NCBI GenBank assembly: GCA_902470345.1
Contig: CABRGB010000047.1
Span: forward strand, 1-12,495
Reading direction: 5' to 3'
Length of the DNA: 12,495 bases
Source: an uncultured Collinsella sp.
GTDB taxonomy: Bacteria; Actinomycetota; Coriobacteriia; Coriobacteriales; Coriobacteriaceae
Part shown: positions 6,122-12,495 of the stretch, piece by piece
Numbering within the stretch: the stretch's first letter is position 1
Layout: every line of letters begins with the position of its first letter
Position numbers and translations under genes: made by a program
The notes under the pieces: generated by a model
Told to the model about the DNA's origin: nothing
Databases searched by the model: none
Seen by the model: the letters and a program-made list of their open reading frames with translations, nothing else

Positions 6122-8260
6122 CTATTTGTCGTCGTCGGTGTCGGCACCGGCATTGACGGCACAGGCATCGCCGGCATCATCGGATGCGGCTTCTGCATCC
6201 TCCTGCATAGCCGCCTGCGCAAATGCCGCGGCATCAGCCGCCAGCTCCTCCTCGCTCATGCGAGGCGCACGCTTTTTGGTCGGCATGCCGGCCGCCTTAG
6301 CGTTGCGCTCCTCCTTGGCCGCCAGGATATCGTCCTCGCGCTCAAGGTAGGCGTCCCACTCGTTGTCGAGCAGGGCGTTCACGGCGTCGCCTTCGACGGT
6401 CTCGCGCTCAAGCAGTACCTTGGCCATCAGATCGAGCTGATCGCGACGGGCATCCAGGATCTCGACCGCACGACGATGGGCTTCGCGCATAATGCGCTGG
6501 ACCTCGATGTCGATGCGACGCGCCGTCTCCTCAGAGTAGTCCTGATGATCGGCATAGTCGCGGCCCAGGAATACCTGATGCTGCGCCTCACCAAACACCT
6601 GCGTTCCAAGCTCCTCGCTCATGCCCAAGCGCGTGACCATCTCGCGCGCCATCTTGGTCGCGCGCTCCAGATCGTTGCTCGCGCCCGACGTGATGTCGTC
6701 GCACATGAGTTCCTCGGCAACGCGACCGCCCAAGAACACGGCAAGCTCGTCGAGCATCTCGTTCTTGGTCTTGAGGAAGTGGTCCTCCTGCGGAAGCTGC
6801 AGCGTGTAGCCCAGCGCCTGGCCGCGGCTGACGATCGAGATCTTGTGAACCGGATCGGAATGCTCCAGGATATGGCCCACCAGGGCGTGACCGCTCTCGT
6901 GGTAGGCAATCGTGGTGCGCTCGGCCTCGGTCATCACGCGACCCTTGCGCTGCGGACCGGCAATCACGCGCTCCATCGACTCCTCGACCTCGTCCATCGA
7001 GATTACGGAACGATGGCGGCGGGCAGCAAGCAGCGCAGACTCGTTGAGCAGATTTGCCAGATCGGCGCCGGTGAAGCCAACGGTCATCTGGGCGAGCTTC
7101 TCAAACTTCACATCCTCGTCCATCGGCTTGTTCTCGGCATGCACGCGCAAGATCTGCTCGCGGCCCTTCACATCCGGACGGTCGACCGTAACCTGACGGT
7201 CAAAACGACCGGGACGCAACAATGCCGGATCCAGGATGTCAGGACGGTTGGTTGCAGCGATCAGGATGACCGACTCGCTCTCCTCAAAACCGTCCATCTC
7301 GACCAGCAGCTGGTTGAGCGTCTGCTCGCGCTCGTCGTGACCGCCGCCCAAGCCAGCTCCGCGCTGACGTCCCACGGCATCGATCTCATCGATGAAGATG
7401 ATCGACGGGGCCTGGGACTTGGCCTCCTTAAAGAGGTCACGTACACGGCTGGCGCCGACACCCACGAACATCTCGACAAAGTCGGAACCCGAGATGCTAA
7501 AGAACGGCACGCCCGCCTCGCCGGCAACGGCCTTGGCCAGCAGCGTTTTACCGGTGCCCGGAGGGCCCACCAGCAACACGCCACGCGGGATCTTGGCGCC
7601 CAGTTTGCGATAGCGATCCGGATCGCTCAAAAAGTCACGAATCTCCTCGAGCTCCTCGACTGCCTCGTCCACGCCGGCAACGTCCTCAAACTTGACCTTG
7701 GGGCGCGTGGCCTCGTTGGTCTTGGCGTTGGTCTTGCCAAACTGCATGTTCCTGTTGTTGGCGCCCATCATCTGGCGCATAAAGTAGAACATGATGGCGA
7801 TCAGGGCGATCGTCGGAAGCACGCTCATCGCCAGGTCGCCCCAAAAATCGGGATCGTTGGTGTTGACGATGTACTTGGTATCGGGATGCTCCGCCATAAG
7901 CTCGGCAAGCGAATCGGAGCCGACATAGGTCGAGGAGAAGCTCTTGAGCTCGCTCGTATCGCCCTTGTCCTTCTTCGTCTTCCAGTAATGACCCGTCACG
8001 CTTCCGTCTTGAACCGTATAGGTCAGATCTTCTACGCGATCCTGCTTGATGGCACTCACCATCTCGCTCGTCGCGAGCTTAACGGTATTGCTGGAATTGG
8101 CAAAGCCGGAGCCCATGTTAAAGAAGGCGTAGCCCAGGAGCGCGCAAGCCAAAATAAAATACAGCCAGCCCGTACGCGTGGGCTTCTTGCCTCCGGGCAC
8201 CCCCGGGATCTTAGGCTCCCGGGGAGTCTGGGAATTGTTATCGTTACGGTCGTCGGGCAT
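6122..8260 (-). CDS. ftsH: ATP-dependent zinc metalloprotease FtsH
   Basis: This is a membrane-anchored AAA+ protease that degrades misassembled membrane proteins and selected cytosolic regulators as a hexamer. It has 712 residues. A short cytoplasmic tail leads to a first membrane span at about 32-48, an external domain (about 50-140), and a second span at about 143-162 (LAMSVLPTIALIAIMFYFM). The AAA+ module has Walker A GPPGTGKT (232-239), a pore loop MFVGVGA (264-270), Walker B IIFIDEID (287-294), and the second region of homology NRPDILDPALLRPGRFDR. The protease site is HESGH (454-458), with the likely third zinc ligand Asp530 in SGASNDLERAT. The C-terminal tail is Ala/Asp/Glu-rich. The ATG (8258-8260) lies one base after the hpt stop codon. 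The GGAGG within the last hpt codons is about 12 bases from the ATG, so translation is probably coupled to hpt. Confidence 0.98.
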   Translation of the reverse strand: MPDDRNDNNSQTPREPKIPGVPGGKKPTRTGWLYFILACALLGYAFFNMGSGFANSSNTVKLATSEMVSAIKQDRVEDLTYTVQDGSVTGHYWKTKKDKGDTSELKSFSSTYVGSDSLAELMAEHPDTKYIVNTNDPDFWGDLAMSVLPTIALIAIMFYFMRQMMGANNRNMQFGKTNAKTNEATRPKVKFEDVAGVDEAVEELEEIRDFLSDPDRYRKLGAKIPRGVLLVGPPGTGKTLLAKAVAGEAGVPFFSISGSDFVEMFVGVGASRVRDLFKEAKSQAPSIIFIDEIDAVGRQRGAGLGGGHDEREQTLNQLLVEMDGFEESESVILIAATNRPDILDPALLRPGRFDRQVTVDRPDVKGREQILRVHAENKPMDEDVKFEKLAQMTVGFTGADLANLLNESALLAARRHRSVISMDEVEESMERVIAGPQRKGRVMTEAERTTIAYHESGHALVGHILEHSDPVHKISIVSRGQALGYTLQLPQEDHFLKTKNEMLDELAVFLGGRVAEELMCDDITSGASNDLERATKMAREMVTRLGMSEELGTQVFGEAQHQVFLGRDYADHQDYSEETARRIDIEVQRIMREAHRRAVEILDARRDQLDLMAKVLLERETVEGDAVNALLDNEWDAYLEREDDILAAKEERNAKAAGMPTKKRAPRMSEEELAADAAAFAQAAMQEDAEAASDDAGDACAVNAGADTDDDK

Positions 8261-8261
8261 C

Positions 8262-8810
8262 TTACGAATAAACCTCCGGTTTCAAAATGCCCAGATACGG
8301 AAGGTTACGATAGCGCTCGGCATAGTCGAGGCCGTAGCCCACCACAAAGGCATCGGGGCAATGGGTTCCAACATACTTGGGCGTGATGGCCGAGGTACGG
8401 TCCTCAACGTCCTTCCACAGGAAGGCGGCGACCTCCAGAGAAGCGGGCTTGCGGCTCTCGAGGTTCTTCATCAGGTACTTGAGCGTCAGGCCCGAGTCCA
8501 GAATGTCCTCGACGATCAGCACGTCGCGACCGCGGATGTCGATATCCAGGTCCTTAATGATACGCACGATACCCGAGGACTTCACACCGTCGCCATAGCT
8601 CGAAACAGCCATGAAATCGATGTTGGTCGGCAGCTCGATCTTGCGCATCAGGTCGCCCATAAAGACCACAGCGCCGCGCAGGACCGCAATCAGCACCAGA
8701 TCCTTACCCGCGTAGTCGCGAGTAATCTGCTCGCCTAGGCGAGAGACGATACCGTCGATATCCTCCTGCGTAAACAGAACCTTCTCGATATCCGGATGTT
8801 GAGAAGCCAT
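8262..8810 (-). CDS. hpt: Hypoxanthine phosphoribosyltransferase
   Basis: This purine-salvage enzyme joins hypoxanthine or guanine to PRPP, giving IMP or GMP in the cytosol. It has 182 residues, normal for the bacterial family. Motifs are the pyrophosphate loop LRGAVVF (44-50), the flexible-loop start SSYGDG (70-75), the PRPP-binding motif VLIVEDILDSGLTL (97-110), and the base-binding C-terminal segment DAFVVGYGLDYAERYRNL. The ATG at 8808-8810 has GAAAGGG (8816-8822) five bases upstream. It is the middle gene of the tilS-hpt-ftsH cluster, whose order is widely conserved among Gram-positive bacteria. The one-base gap to ftsH implies a shared mRNA, while a possible internal promoter lies upstream in the gap after tilS. 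Confidence 0.96.
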   Translation of the reverse strand: MASQHPDIEKVLFTQEDIDGIVSRLGEQITRDYAGKDLVLIAVLRGAVVFMGDLMRKIELPTNIDFMAVSSYGDGVKSSGIVRIIKDLDIDIRGRDVLIVEDILDSGLTLKYLMKNLESRKPASLEVAAFLWKDVEDRTSAITPKYVGTHCPDAFVVGYGLDYAERYRNLPYLGILKPEVYS

Positions 8811-8866
8811 GACAACCCTTTCTTGTGCTTATCGCCCACACACCGCCGTATGGACGCGAACTTCAC

Positions 8867-8896
8867 ATTCTAGCAGCGCACGGGGTATATTTTCCA
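8867..8896 (-). promoter_or_regulatory. Possible internal promoter for hpt-ftsH
   Basis: On the minus strand, TGGAAA (8891-8896) and TAGAAT (8867-8872) are separated by 18 bases. They lie in the 147-base gap between tilS and hpt, and transcription would start about 50 bases before the hpt ATG. The -10 matches five of six consensus bases. It would let hpt and ftsH be expressed independently of tilS. Confidence 0.45.
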
Positions 8897-8957
8897 GCCC
8901 GTACGCCATCAGCGCGGGAATACCGTCAACGTCGCACAGAATAGCTGGCGTGGGACG

Positions 8958-10499
8958 CTATTCCGCATCGACCACACGAAGCAGATACGCCACGCGCGTT
9001 GCGGCCGTGCATTTAAAACGCTCGTCCGCGCGAACGCCCCCGACCCATACCACGGCACCTCCCGGAGCCGTTCTCACCACGGGAACGCCTGCGCGCTCAG
9101 AAACAGGAATACGAGCCTCGTTGAGCAGGTCGGACACCTTCTTACTTCGCCCACTCATGCCCAACGGACACATCACATCCCCCGGCACGGGACCGTCTAC
9201 CCACAGACGCGCCAAACGCGCCTCGGCGGGAATCTCCCCGCGCGAGCCGGCGAGCATCCGTTCGCTATCGCGATCGGCAAAGCCCAGCGTCGCGGCATCC
9301 ACCATAGCGGCCACCCCTCCGGCACCCGCGAGTTCGCGGGCACGGCGCACAATATCACACCCCGGCTCGACGGCCATCGGCTCTGCCACCAGGATGCGGC
9401 CCGCCCCCAGCGGCAATCGACCGGGAATGGTGACCCAATCGGCAACTAGCCCCTCGCGCGCCGCCGGGGCCTTGAATGACAGCATGCCAAACTCCACGCG
9501 CGCATCGATTCCCGCCGGCAGCGTGACCGAGCCCGAGCCTTCGGCGACACAGGCGAGCACGCGCTCCACATGCCGCATCTCCGGGCGAGCGTCGGGGTCG
9601 ATACGCTTAATTGCCAGTCGCACCATGCGCCGAGCAATCACCACCTCGGCCGCGGCCAGTCGGCGAGCGTCAAGGACCAGTGCACCCGCCGCCTCCTTAC
9701 GCAGGCAGCTTCGAAACGCCTGTGCGGAAAGCTGGGAAAGAAAGGCGTCCTCATCGCCTAAGATCTCGCAGGCGGCGCCAATCGTCTTGCAGACGCTTGC
9801 GTTGCGCTGTGCCACCACCGGCATCACTCGATGGCGCACGTAGTTACGCAAGTACGACACGTCCTCGTTGCTCTCGTCCTCTCGCCACGGCTGACCATGC
9901 ACCTGCAGATAGCCCACGAGCTCATCATGGGTCAGGTCGAGCAAGGGCCGCACCACGATATTCCTCCGGCGAGGAATGCTCGATAGACCAGCGGGCCCCG
10001 AACCCTTAATCGCGTTCATCAAAAACGTTTCCGCCCGATCAGAAGACGTGTGCGCAGTGCAGATACGAGCCGCCGTTCGCGGTGACCCCGTCTGGGCGCA
10101 GAGCTCGCGAACATACCTCCGCGCCGCGGCATAGCGCACCTCGCGGGCAGCCGCCTCGATATTGCCCGATTCATCATCAAAATAGGCATGCTCAACGCAC
10201 AGCGGCAAGCCATATTGTGCGCATAGGCCGCGCACAAAGGCCTCGTCGCCATCGGATGCCTCGCCGCGCAGATGATGGTTCACATGCAGCACGTGCAGTC
10301 GCTCGCGCGCGATGGGGGCTATCCCACGCCCATCCAGAATATCCAACTTTGATGTGCACGCCATAAGGAGCAAAGCCGTCGAGTCCGCACCACCTGATAC
10401 CATGAGCACCACGGGGGCAGCCGTCTGCGGCGTTGCCAGGGCCTTATCATCGGCCCACGATGCAGCATGGTGTCCATAATGCTGAGATACCGTTGGCAT
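8958..10499 (-). CDS. tilS: tRNA(Ile)-lysidine synthase
   Basis: This essential ATP-dependent enzyme attaches lysine to C34 of the minor tRNA-Ile so that it reads AUA. It has 513 residues. The N-terminal PP-loop ATPase motif is SGGADS (35-40), followed by HVNHHLRG (72-79), NIEAAAREVRY (113-123), the motif HTSSDRAET (150-158), GSGPAGLSSIP and RPLLDLTHDEL. A C-terminal tRNA-binding domain ends with KVSDLLNEARIPVSERAGVPV and VVWVGGVRADERF. HTSSDRAET replaces the more usual double-Asp form (ADDQAET), keeping the second Asp. The ATG at 10497-10499 has a strong AGGAGGAA just upstream. It is divergent from the MBL-fold gene, with only 48 bases between start codons. A TACAAT (10528-10533, minus) could be its -10. 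It is the first gene of the tilS-hpt-ftsH cluster. Confidence 0.95.
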   Translation of the reverse strand: MPTVSQHYGHHAASWADDKALATPQTAAPVVLMVSGGADSTALLLMACTSKLDILDGRGIAPIARERLHVLHVNHHLRGEASDGDEAFVRGLCAQYGLPLCVEHAYFDDESGNIEAAAREVRYAAARRYVRELCAQTGSPRTAARICTAHTSSDRAETFLMNAIKGSGPAGLSSIPRRRNIVVRPLLDLTHDELVGYLQVHGQPWREDESNEDVSYLRNYVRHRVMPVVAQRNASVCKTIGAACEILGDEDAFLSQLSAQAFRSCLRKEAAGALVLDARRLAAAEVVIARRMVRLAIKRIDPDARPEMRHVERVLACVAEGSGSVTLPAGIDARVEFGMLSFKAPAAREGLVADWVTIPGRLPLGAGRILVAEPMAVEPGCDIVRRARELAGAGGVAAMVDAATLGFADRDSERMLAGSRGEIPAEARLARLWVDGPVPGDVMCPLGMSGRSKKVSDLLNEARIPVSERAGVPVVRTAPGGAVVWVGGVRADERFKCTAATRVAYLLRVVDAE

Positions 10500-10547
10500 T
10501 TGCTTCCTCCTCTATTCGTTCGCACCCATTGTATCCTTTGGAATCTT

Positions 10548-11357
10548 ATGTCTCGTCTGCACCTTCATATCCTTGGCAGCGGCTCAAAAGGCAACTGCGC
10601 GCTCATCGAAGGCCCCCGGGGGCTCATCATGATTGACGACGGTCTTTCTCGCCGCGAGACATTAAAGCGCATGGCGGAACTGGGGCTCTCGGCAGACAAC
10701 ATCTCGGCTCTTCTCATTACTCATGAGCATAGCGATCACATCAAGGGTCTCGATGTCTGGTGCAAGCACTGGCACGGTCCCCTCTTTGCCAGCAGGGGCA
10801 CACTTTCGAGCAAAGAAAATCTTTCGCATCTGCCTGTCGAGGAATTCGACCCCGGTGACACCCTATCCATTGCCGGCATCCACGTGCAAACCTACTCAAC
10901 ATCACACGATGTCATAAATCCAATCGGCTTTCGATTCGACGCCCTCGATGATTCCATCGGCTTTGCTACCGACACCGGAGAGCTATCGAGCCAAGCCATG
11001 AACACCCTCAAAGATTGTCGAGTCCTCGCGCTCGAAAGCAACCACGATGTGACCATGCTGCGCGAGGGAGAATATCCCCGCTTTCTTCAGGAGCGCATCC
11101 TGTCTGCAAGGGGACACCTCTCCAACGGCCAAGCCGCCGAAGCCGCGCGCGAACTTGTTACCGATCGCACCGAACAGCTCATTGCCATGCATATCAGCCA
11201 AGACAACAATCGTCCGAGCCTTACCGTCAAAAGCTATGCCAAAGCTCTAGCCGCAACCCTGGATGACGAGCTCGGCAGCTCCGCCACCCTTCTCCAAGGA
11301 TCGCGAAAACTCTCGATACGCCCCGCAAGCCAGTATCGGCCAGCAACCATTCAATAG
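10548..11357 (+). CDS. Metallo-beta-lactamase-fold hydrolase (YycJ/WalJ-like)
   Basis: This is a zinc-dependent MBL-fold hydrolase of 269 residues with no signal peptide. The N-terminal HILGSGSKGNCALIEG (7-22) is typical of the YycJ/WalJ group. The metal motif THEHSDH is at 58-64. Further ligands probably lie in STSHDVINPIGFRF (His) and ATDTGELS (Asp), with a conserved LALESNHD segment later. YycJ proteins are linked to DNA-repair or cell-wall-stress phenotypes in Firmicutes, where they sit next to the WalRK two-component system. No such partner is visible here, so the role is uncertain. The open frame reaches back to 10467, but that would overlap tilS. The ATG at 10548-10550 starts exactly at the family N-terminus (MSRLHLHILGSGS), although the ribosome-binding site (TTTGGA) is weak. 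The gene ends in a strong bidirectional terminator. Confidence 0.9.
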   Translation: MSRLHLHILGSGSKGNCALIEGPRGLIMIDDGLSRRETLKRMAELGLSADNISALLITHEHSDHIKGLDVWCKHWHGPLFASRGTLSSKENLSHLPVEEFDPGDTLSIAGIHVQTYSTSHDVINPIGFRFDALDDSIGFATDTGELSSQAMNTLKDCRVLALESNHDVTMLREGEYPRFLQERILSARGHLSNGQAAEAARELVTDRTEQLIAMHISQDNNRPSLTVKSYAKALAATLDDELGSSATLLQGSRKLSIRPASQYRPATIQ

Positions 11358-11371
11358 ACTGTCCTAAACAG

Positions 11372-11407
11372 CAAAAGGGGCCGGGAATCGCTTCCCAGCC
11401 CCTTTTG
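11372..11407. terminator. Bidirectional intrinsic terminator (MBL gene / hsp20)
   Basis: CAAAAGGGGC (11372-11381) and GCCCCTTTTG (11398-11407) pair perfectly. After a C/A mismatch the inner stem GGGAA/TTCCC closes on a TCGC loop. On the plus strand it runs into TTGTCTTTT. On the minus strand the A-rich left arm supplies TTTTG. It lies between the convergent MBL-fold and hsp20 genes and serves both. Confidence 0.88.
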
Positions 11408-11439
11408 TTGTCTTTTAATAGCGAAGAACACCAACGAAG

Positions 11440-11871
11440 TTAGTCGATGGAGATCTTCGTAACGTTCTTCTTCTCGACGATCTTGGGAACCGTAACGGTC
11501 AGGATGCCGTCAGCGTACTTAGCCGAGAGGCCCTCGCTCGAAGCGTCCTTAAGATACACGCCACGCGTCGCGCTGTACGAGCTGAACTCCTTCTGCAGGA
11601 AGTTCTTGCCCTCGTTCTCCTCGTCTTCCTCGACATTCACGCTAATGGACAGACGGCCCTCGTTAAGCTCGACATCGATATCGTCCTTGGCGACGCCGGT
11701 CAGATAAGCCTTGACCTCATAGCCATCGCCCTTATCCTCAACGTCAACGGGGAACGCCTTAGAGGCAATCGAGCTGTTCGCTAGGTCGCTCATATCATCA
11801 AACAGATCGAACAGCGAGCTTGCAGAGGGACGAACGCCAAAAACCGAACGATAAGGAACCATGCTTGCCAT
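11440..11871 (-). CDS. Small heat-shock protein, Hsp20/alpha-crystallin family
   Basis: This is an ATP-independent holdase chaperone that binds unfolding proteins as an oligomer in the cytosol. It has 143 residues, normal for the bacterial family. A short N-terminal arm (MVPYRSVFG...SLFDLFDDM) leads to the alpha-crystallin domain from about 40 to 131, with FPVDVEDKGDGYEVKAYLTGVAKDDI and the A-x-x-x-DGILTVTVPK signature (118-130). The C-terminal ISI (140-142) is the I-x-I anchor used in oligomer assembly. The open frame extends upstream to 12027, but the ATG at 11869-11871 is preceded by AAAGGAG and the upstream translation is not family-like. The AT-rich upstream region carries a HAIR-like repeat, which fits heat-shock control by HspR. 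Confidence 0.95.
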   Translation of the reverse strand: MASMVPYRSVFGVRPSASSLFDLFDDMSDLANSSIASKAFPVDVEDKGDGYEVKAYLTGVAKDDIDVELNEGRLSISVNVEEDEENEGKNFLQKEFSSYSATRGVYLKDASSEGLSAKYADGILTVTVPKIVEKKNVTKISID

Positions 11872-11958
11872 GTTTACCACTCCTTTATAGGACTGCCGAG
11901 TCATCTTCCAGGTGACTGGGACTTCTTTTGACGCTCTTATATATGCCCACCCGGTGCT

Positions 11959-11993
11959 CATATATACATCGACTATAAAGTTTTTTGAGTCAA
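11959..11993 (-). promoter_or_regulatory. Possible promoter region of hsp20
   Basis: On the minus strand, TTGACT (11988-11993) is a good -35 hexamer. The downstream sequence is very AT-rich, with TGTATATATG at 11959-11968, but the spacing of 19 bases to TGTATA is long and no exact -10 is obvious. TTGACT overlaps a 9-base odd palindrome, TTGAGTCAA on the plus strand (11985-11993), which resembles the CTTGAGT half-site found 30 bases upstream. Transcription would begin about 80 bases before the hsp20 ATG. Confidence 0.4.
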
Positions 11994-12007
11994 GTACTAT
12001 AAGCATA

Positions 12008-12028
12008 TCTAAGTGCGTATGACTCAAG
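12008..12028. promoter_or_regulatory. HAIR-like operator (HspR binding site)
   Basis: The actinobacterial HspR repressor binds CTTGAGT-N7-ACTCAAG. Here the right half ACTCAAG (12022-12028) is exact, the spacer is seven bases (12015-12021), and the left half TCTAAGT (12008-12014) matches four of seven positions. It lies about 140 bases upstream of hsp20, and HspR controls an Hsp20 gene in some actinobacteria. It also lies upstream of the divergent plus-strand gene and could affect both. HspR itself is not in the window. Confidence 0.5.
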
Positions 12029-12107
12029 TTTTAGGAAGGTTAAGGTTCTTTGAACCAGAGCTTAAATACCGAGTATGTCCCCAGCTACAAATAACAAGGG
12101 GCTTACA

Positions 12108-12140
12108 ATGAGCGCGTACACGTTGTTGGTAACGAGCTAA
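12108..12140 (+). CDS. Possible 10-codon leader ORF
   Basis: An ATG at 12108-12110 is preceded by AAGGGG (12096-12101) at an ideal 6-base spacing and encodes MSAYTLLVTS before a TAA at 12138-12140. That stop codon overlaps the AAAGGG ribosome-binding site of the following gene, whose ATG is 8 bases further on. The arrangement would let translation of the leader feed or gate the next gene. There is no run of one amino acid and no hairpin that would mark classical attenuation. A TACAAT at 12104-12109 overlaps the start. If that is a -10 box, the leader would not be transcribed. Confidence 0.35.
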   Translation: MSAYTLLVTS

Positions 12141-12148
12141 AGGGCATC

Positions 12149-12495
12149 ATGGACGACCAAAACCAGAACAATATGTATATGCCGACGCAGGGGGAAGAAA
12201 CTTTCACGCAGCCGCCACGGTTCCATCGCCCCCACATCTCGCAAGAGCCCATTAATGATGCAGAGCCCGAGTATGTGACGAGAAATCGATATCAAACGCT
12301 CGAGGATGCCCAGACGGGGCGTAAGCATATGGGCGTCGCATCGAGCGATCCCGTATATTTGAAAGATGCACCGTTATCGAAAAACAGCGCGATCAATGAC
12401 GATCCGACGAAAACGCCCATAACCCAGCAGCAAAGAGGTCCTCGACCTAAGCAAACCTTAACGCATTCGGCTCGTTATCTCGAGACGCCAAAACA
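12149..12495 (+). CDS. Unrecognised hydrophilic protein, N-terminal part (runs off the window)
   Basis: An open frame of 115 complete codons starts at the ATG 12149-12151, four bases after AAAGGG (12139-12144), and is still open at the right edge. The sequence starts MDDQNQNNMYMPTQGEE and is rich in Gln, Pro, Thr, Asn, Asp, Glu and Lys. It has almost no hydrophobic runs, no signal peptide and no motif I recognise, so it is probably a disordered N-terminal region. Such tails often precede a membrane span in actinobacterial envelope proteins, but nothing visible here proves that. The gene is divergent from hsp20 and codon use includes many A-ending codons (AAA, CAA, TCG, ACG mixed). It is likely a real gene because of its good ribosome-binding site and uninterrupted frame. 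Confidence 0.65.
   Translation, partial: MDDQNQNNMYMPTQGEETFTQPPRFHRPHISQEPINDAEPEYVTRNRYQTLEDAQTGRKHMGVASSDPVYLKDAPLSKNSAINDDPTKTPITQQQRGPRPKQTLTHSARYLETPK

Noticed and set aside
6476..8386. A 636-codon plus-strand open frame antisense to ftsH and hpt
   Set aside because: It mirrors two unmistakable genes, has no family motifs, and exists because GC-rich coding DNA leaves the antisense frame open.
8809..9843. A 344-codon plus-strand open frame antisense to tilS
   Set aside because: Its Ser/Arg/Ala/Thr-rich translation is typical of an antisense shadow, and tilS on the minus strand is certain.
10467..10547. Upstream extension of the MBL-fold protein to a start at 10467
   Set aside because: It would overlap the tilS start and add residues before the conserved family N-terminus.
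11872..12027. Upstream extension of Hsp20 to a start at 12027
   Set aside because: The extra 52 residues cover the AT-rich promoter and operator region, and AAAGGAG marks the start at 11871.
1..12495. A CRISPR array, phage, transposase or defence island
   Set aside because: There are no regularly spaced direct repeats, integrase, transposase or defence-type ORFs; nearly all space is taken by housekeeping genes.

Overview
The window (about 58-60 % GC by eye) looks like chromosomal housekeeping DNA from a high-GC Gram-positive gut actinobacterium. My best guess is the Coriobacteriia, close to Collinsella. That guess rests on overall protein flavour, codon use, an HspR-type heat-shock operator and the tilS-hpt-ftsH cluster. 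It is inference, not a database match.

Layout. (1) Positions 1-1929, minus strand: a polar amino-acid ABC importer in the order substrate-binding lipoprotein, permease, ATPase, with the ATPase cut by the window edge. A large imperfect hairpin (965-1069) separates the lipoprotein gene from the permease gene. Upstream lie a good promoter (TTGTAC-N17-TATGAT) and three CACTTTA boxes, which suggest a repressible operon. (2) Positions 2024-2170: a second, nearly perfect long inverted repeat in the divergent intergenic region. (3) Positions 2280-3725, plus strand: a RlmD/TrmA-family 23S rRNA uracil-5-methyltransferase with a basic disordered N-terminal tail. It converges through a shared hairpin on (4) a PHP-domain phosphoesterase (minus, 3808-4629). 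(5) A PLP-dependent class I/II aminotransferase (minus, 4795-5979), followed by its own hairpin. (6) The widespread cluster tilS - hpt - ftsH (minus, 10499 to 6122), covering tRNA-Ile lysidine synthesis, purine salvage and membrane proteolysis. hpt and ftsH are separated by one base, and the cluster ends in a textbook intrinsic terminator. (7) Divergent from tilS, a YycJ/WalJ-like metallo-beta-lactamase-fold hydrolase (plus, 10548-11357). It converges through a bidirectional terminator on (8) a small heat-shock protein Hsp20 (minus, 11440-11871). (9) The AT-rich region upstream of hsp20 holds a HAIR-like HspR operator. Beyond it, on the plus strand, are a 10-codon upstream ORF and the start of an unrecognised hydrophilic protein that runs off the window.

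I see no mobile-element ORFs, CRISPR array, tRNA, rRNA or defence system. The most interesting signals are non-coding: the two nested long inverted repeats, the CACTTTA operator cluster, the HAIR-like site, and the small leader ORF before the last gene. Several true starts lie well inside the longest open frame; they were chosen by ribosome-binding sites and family boundaries.
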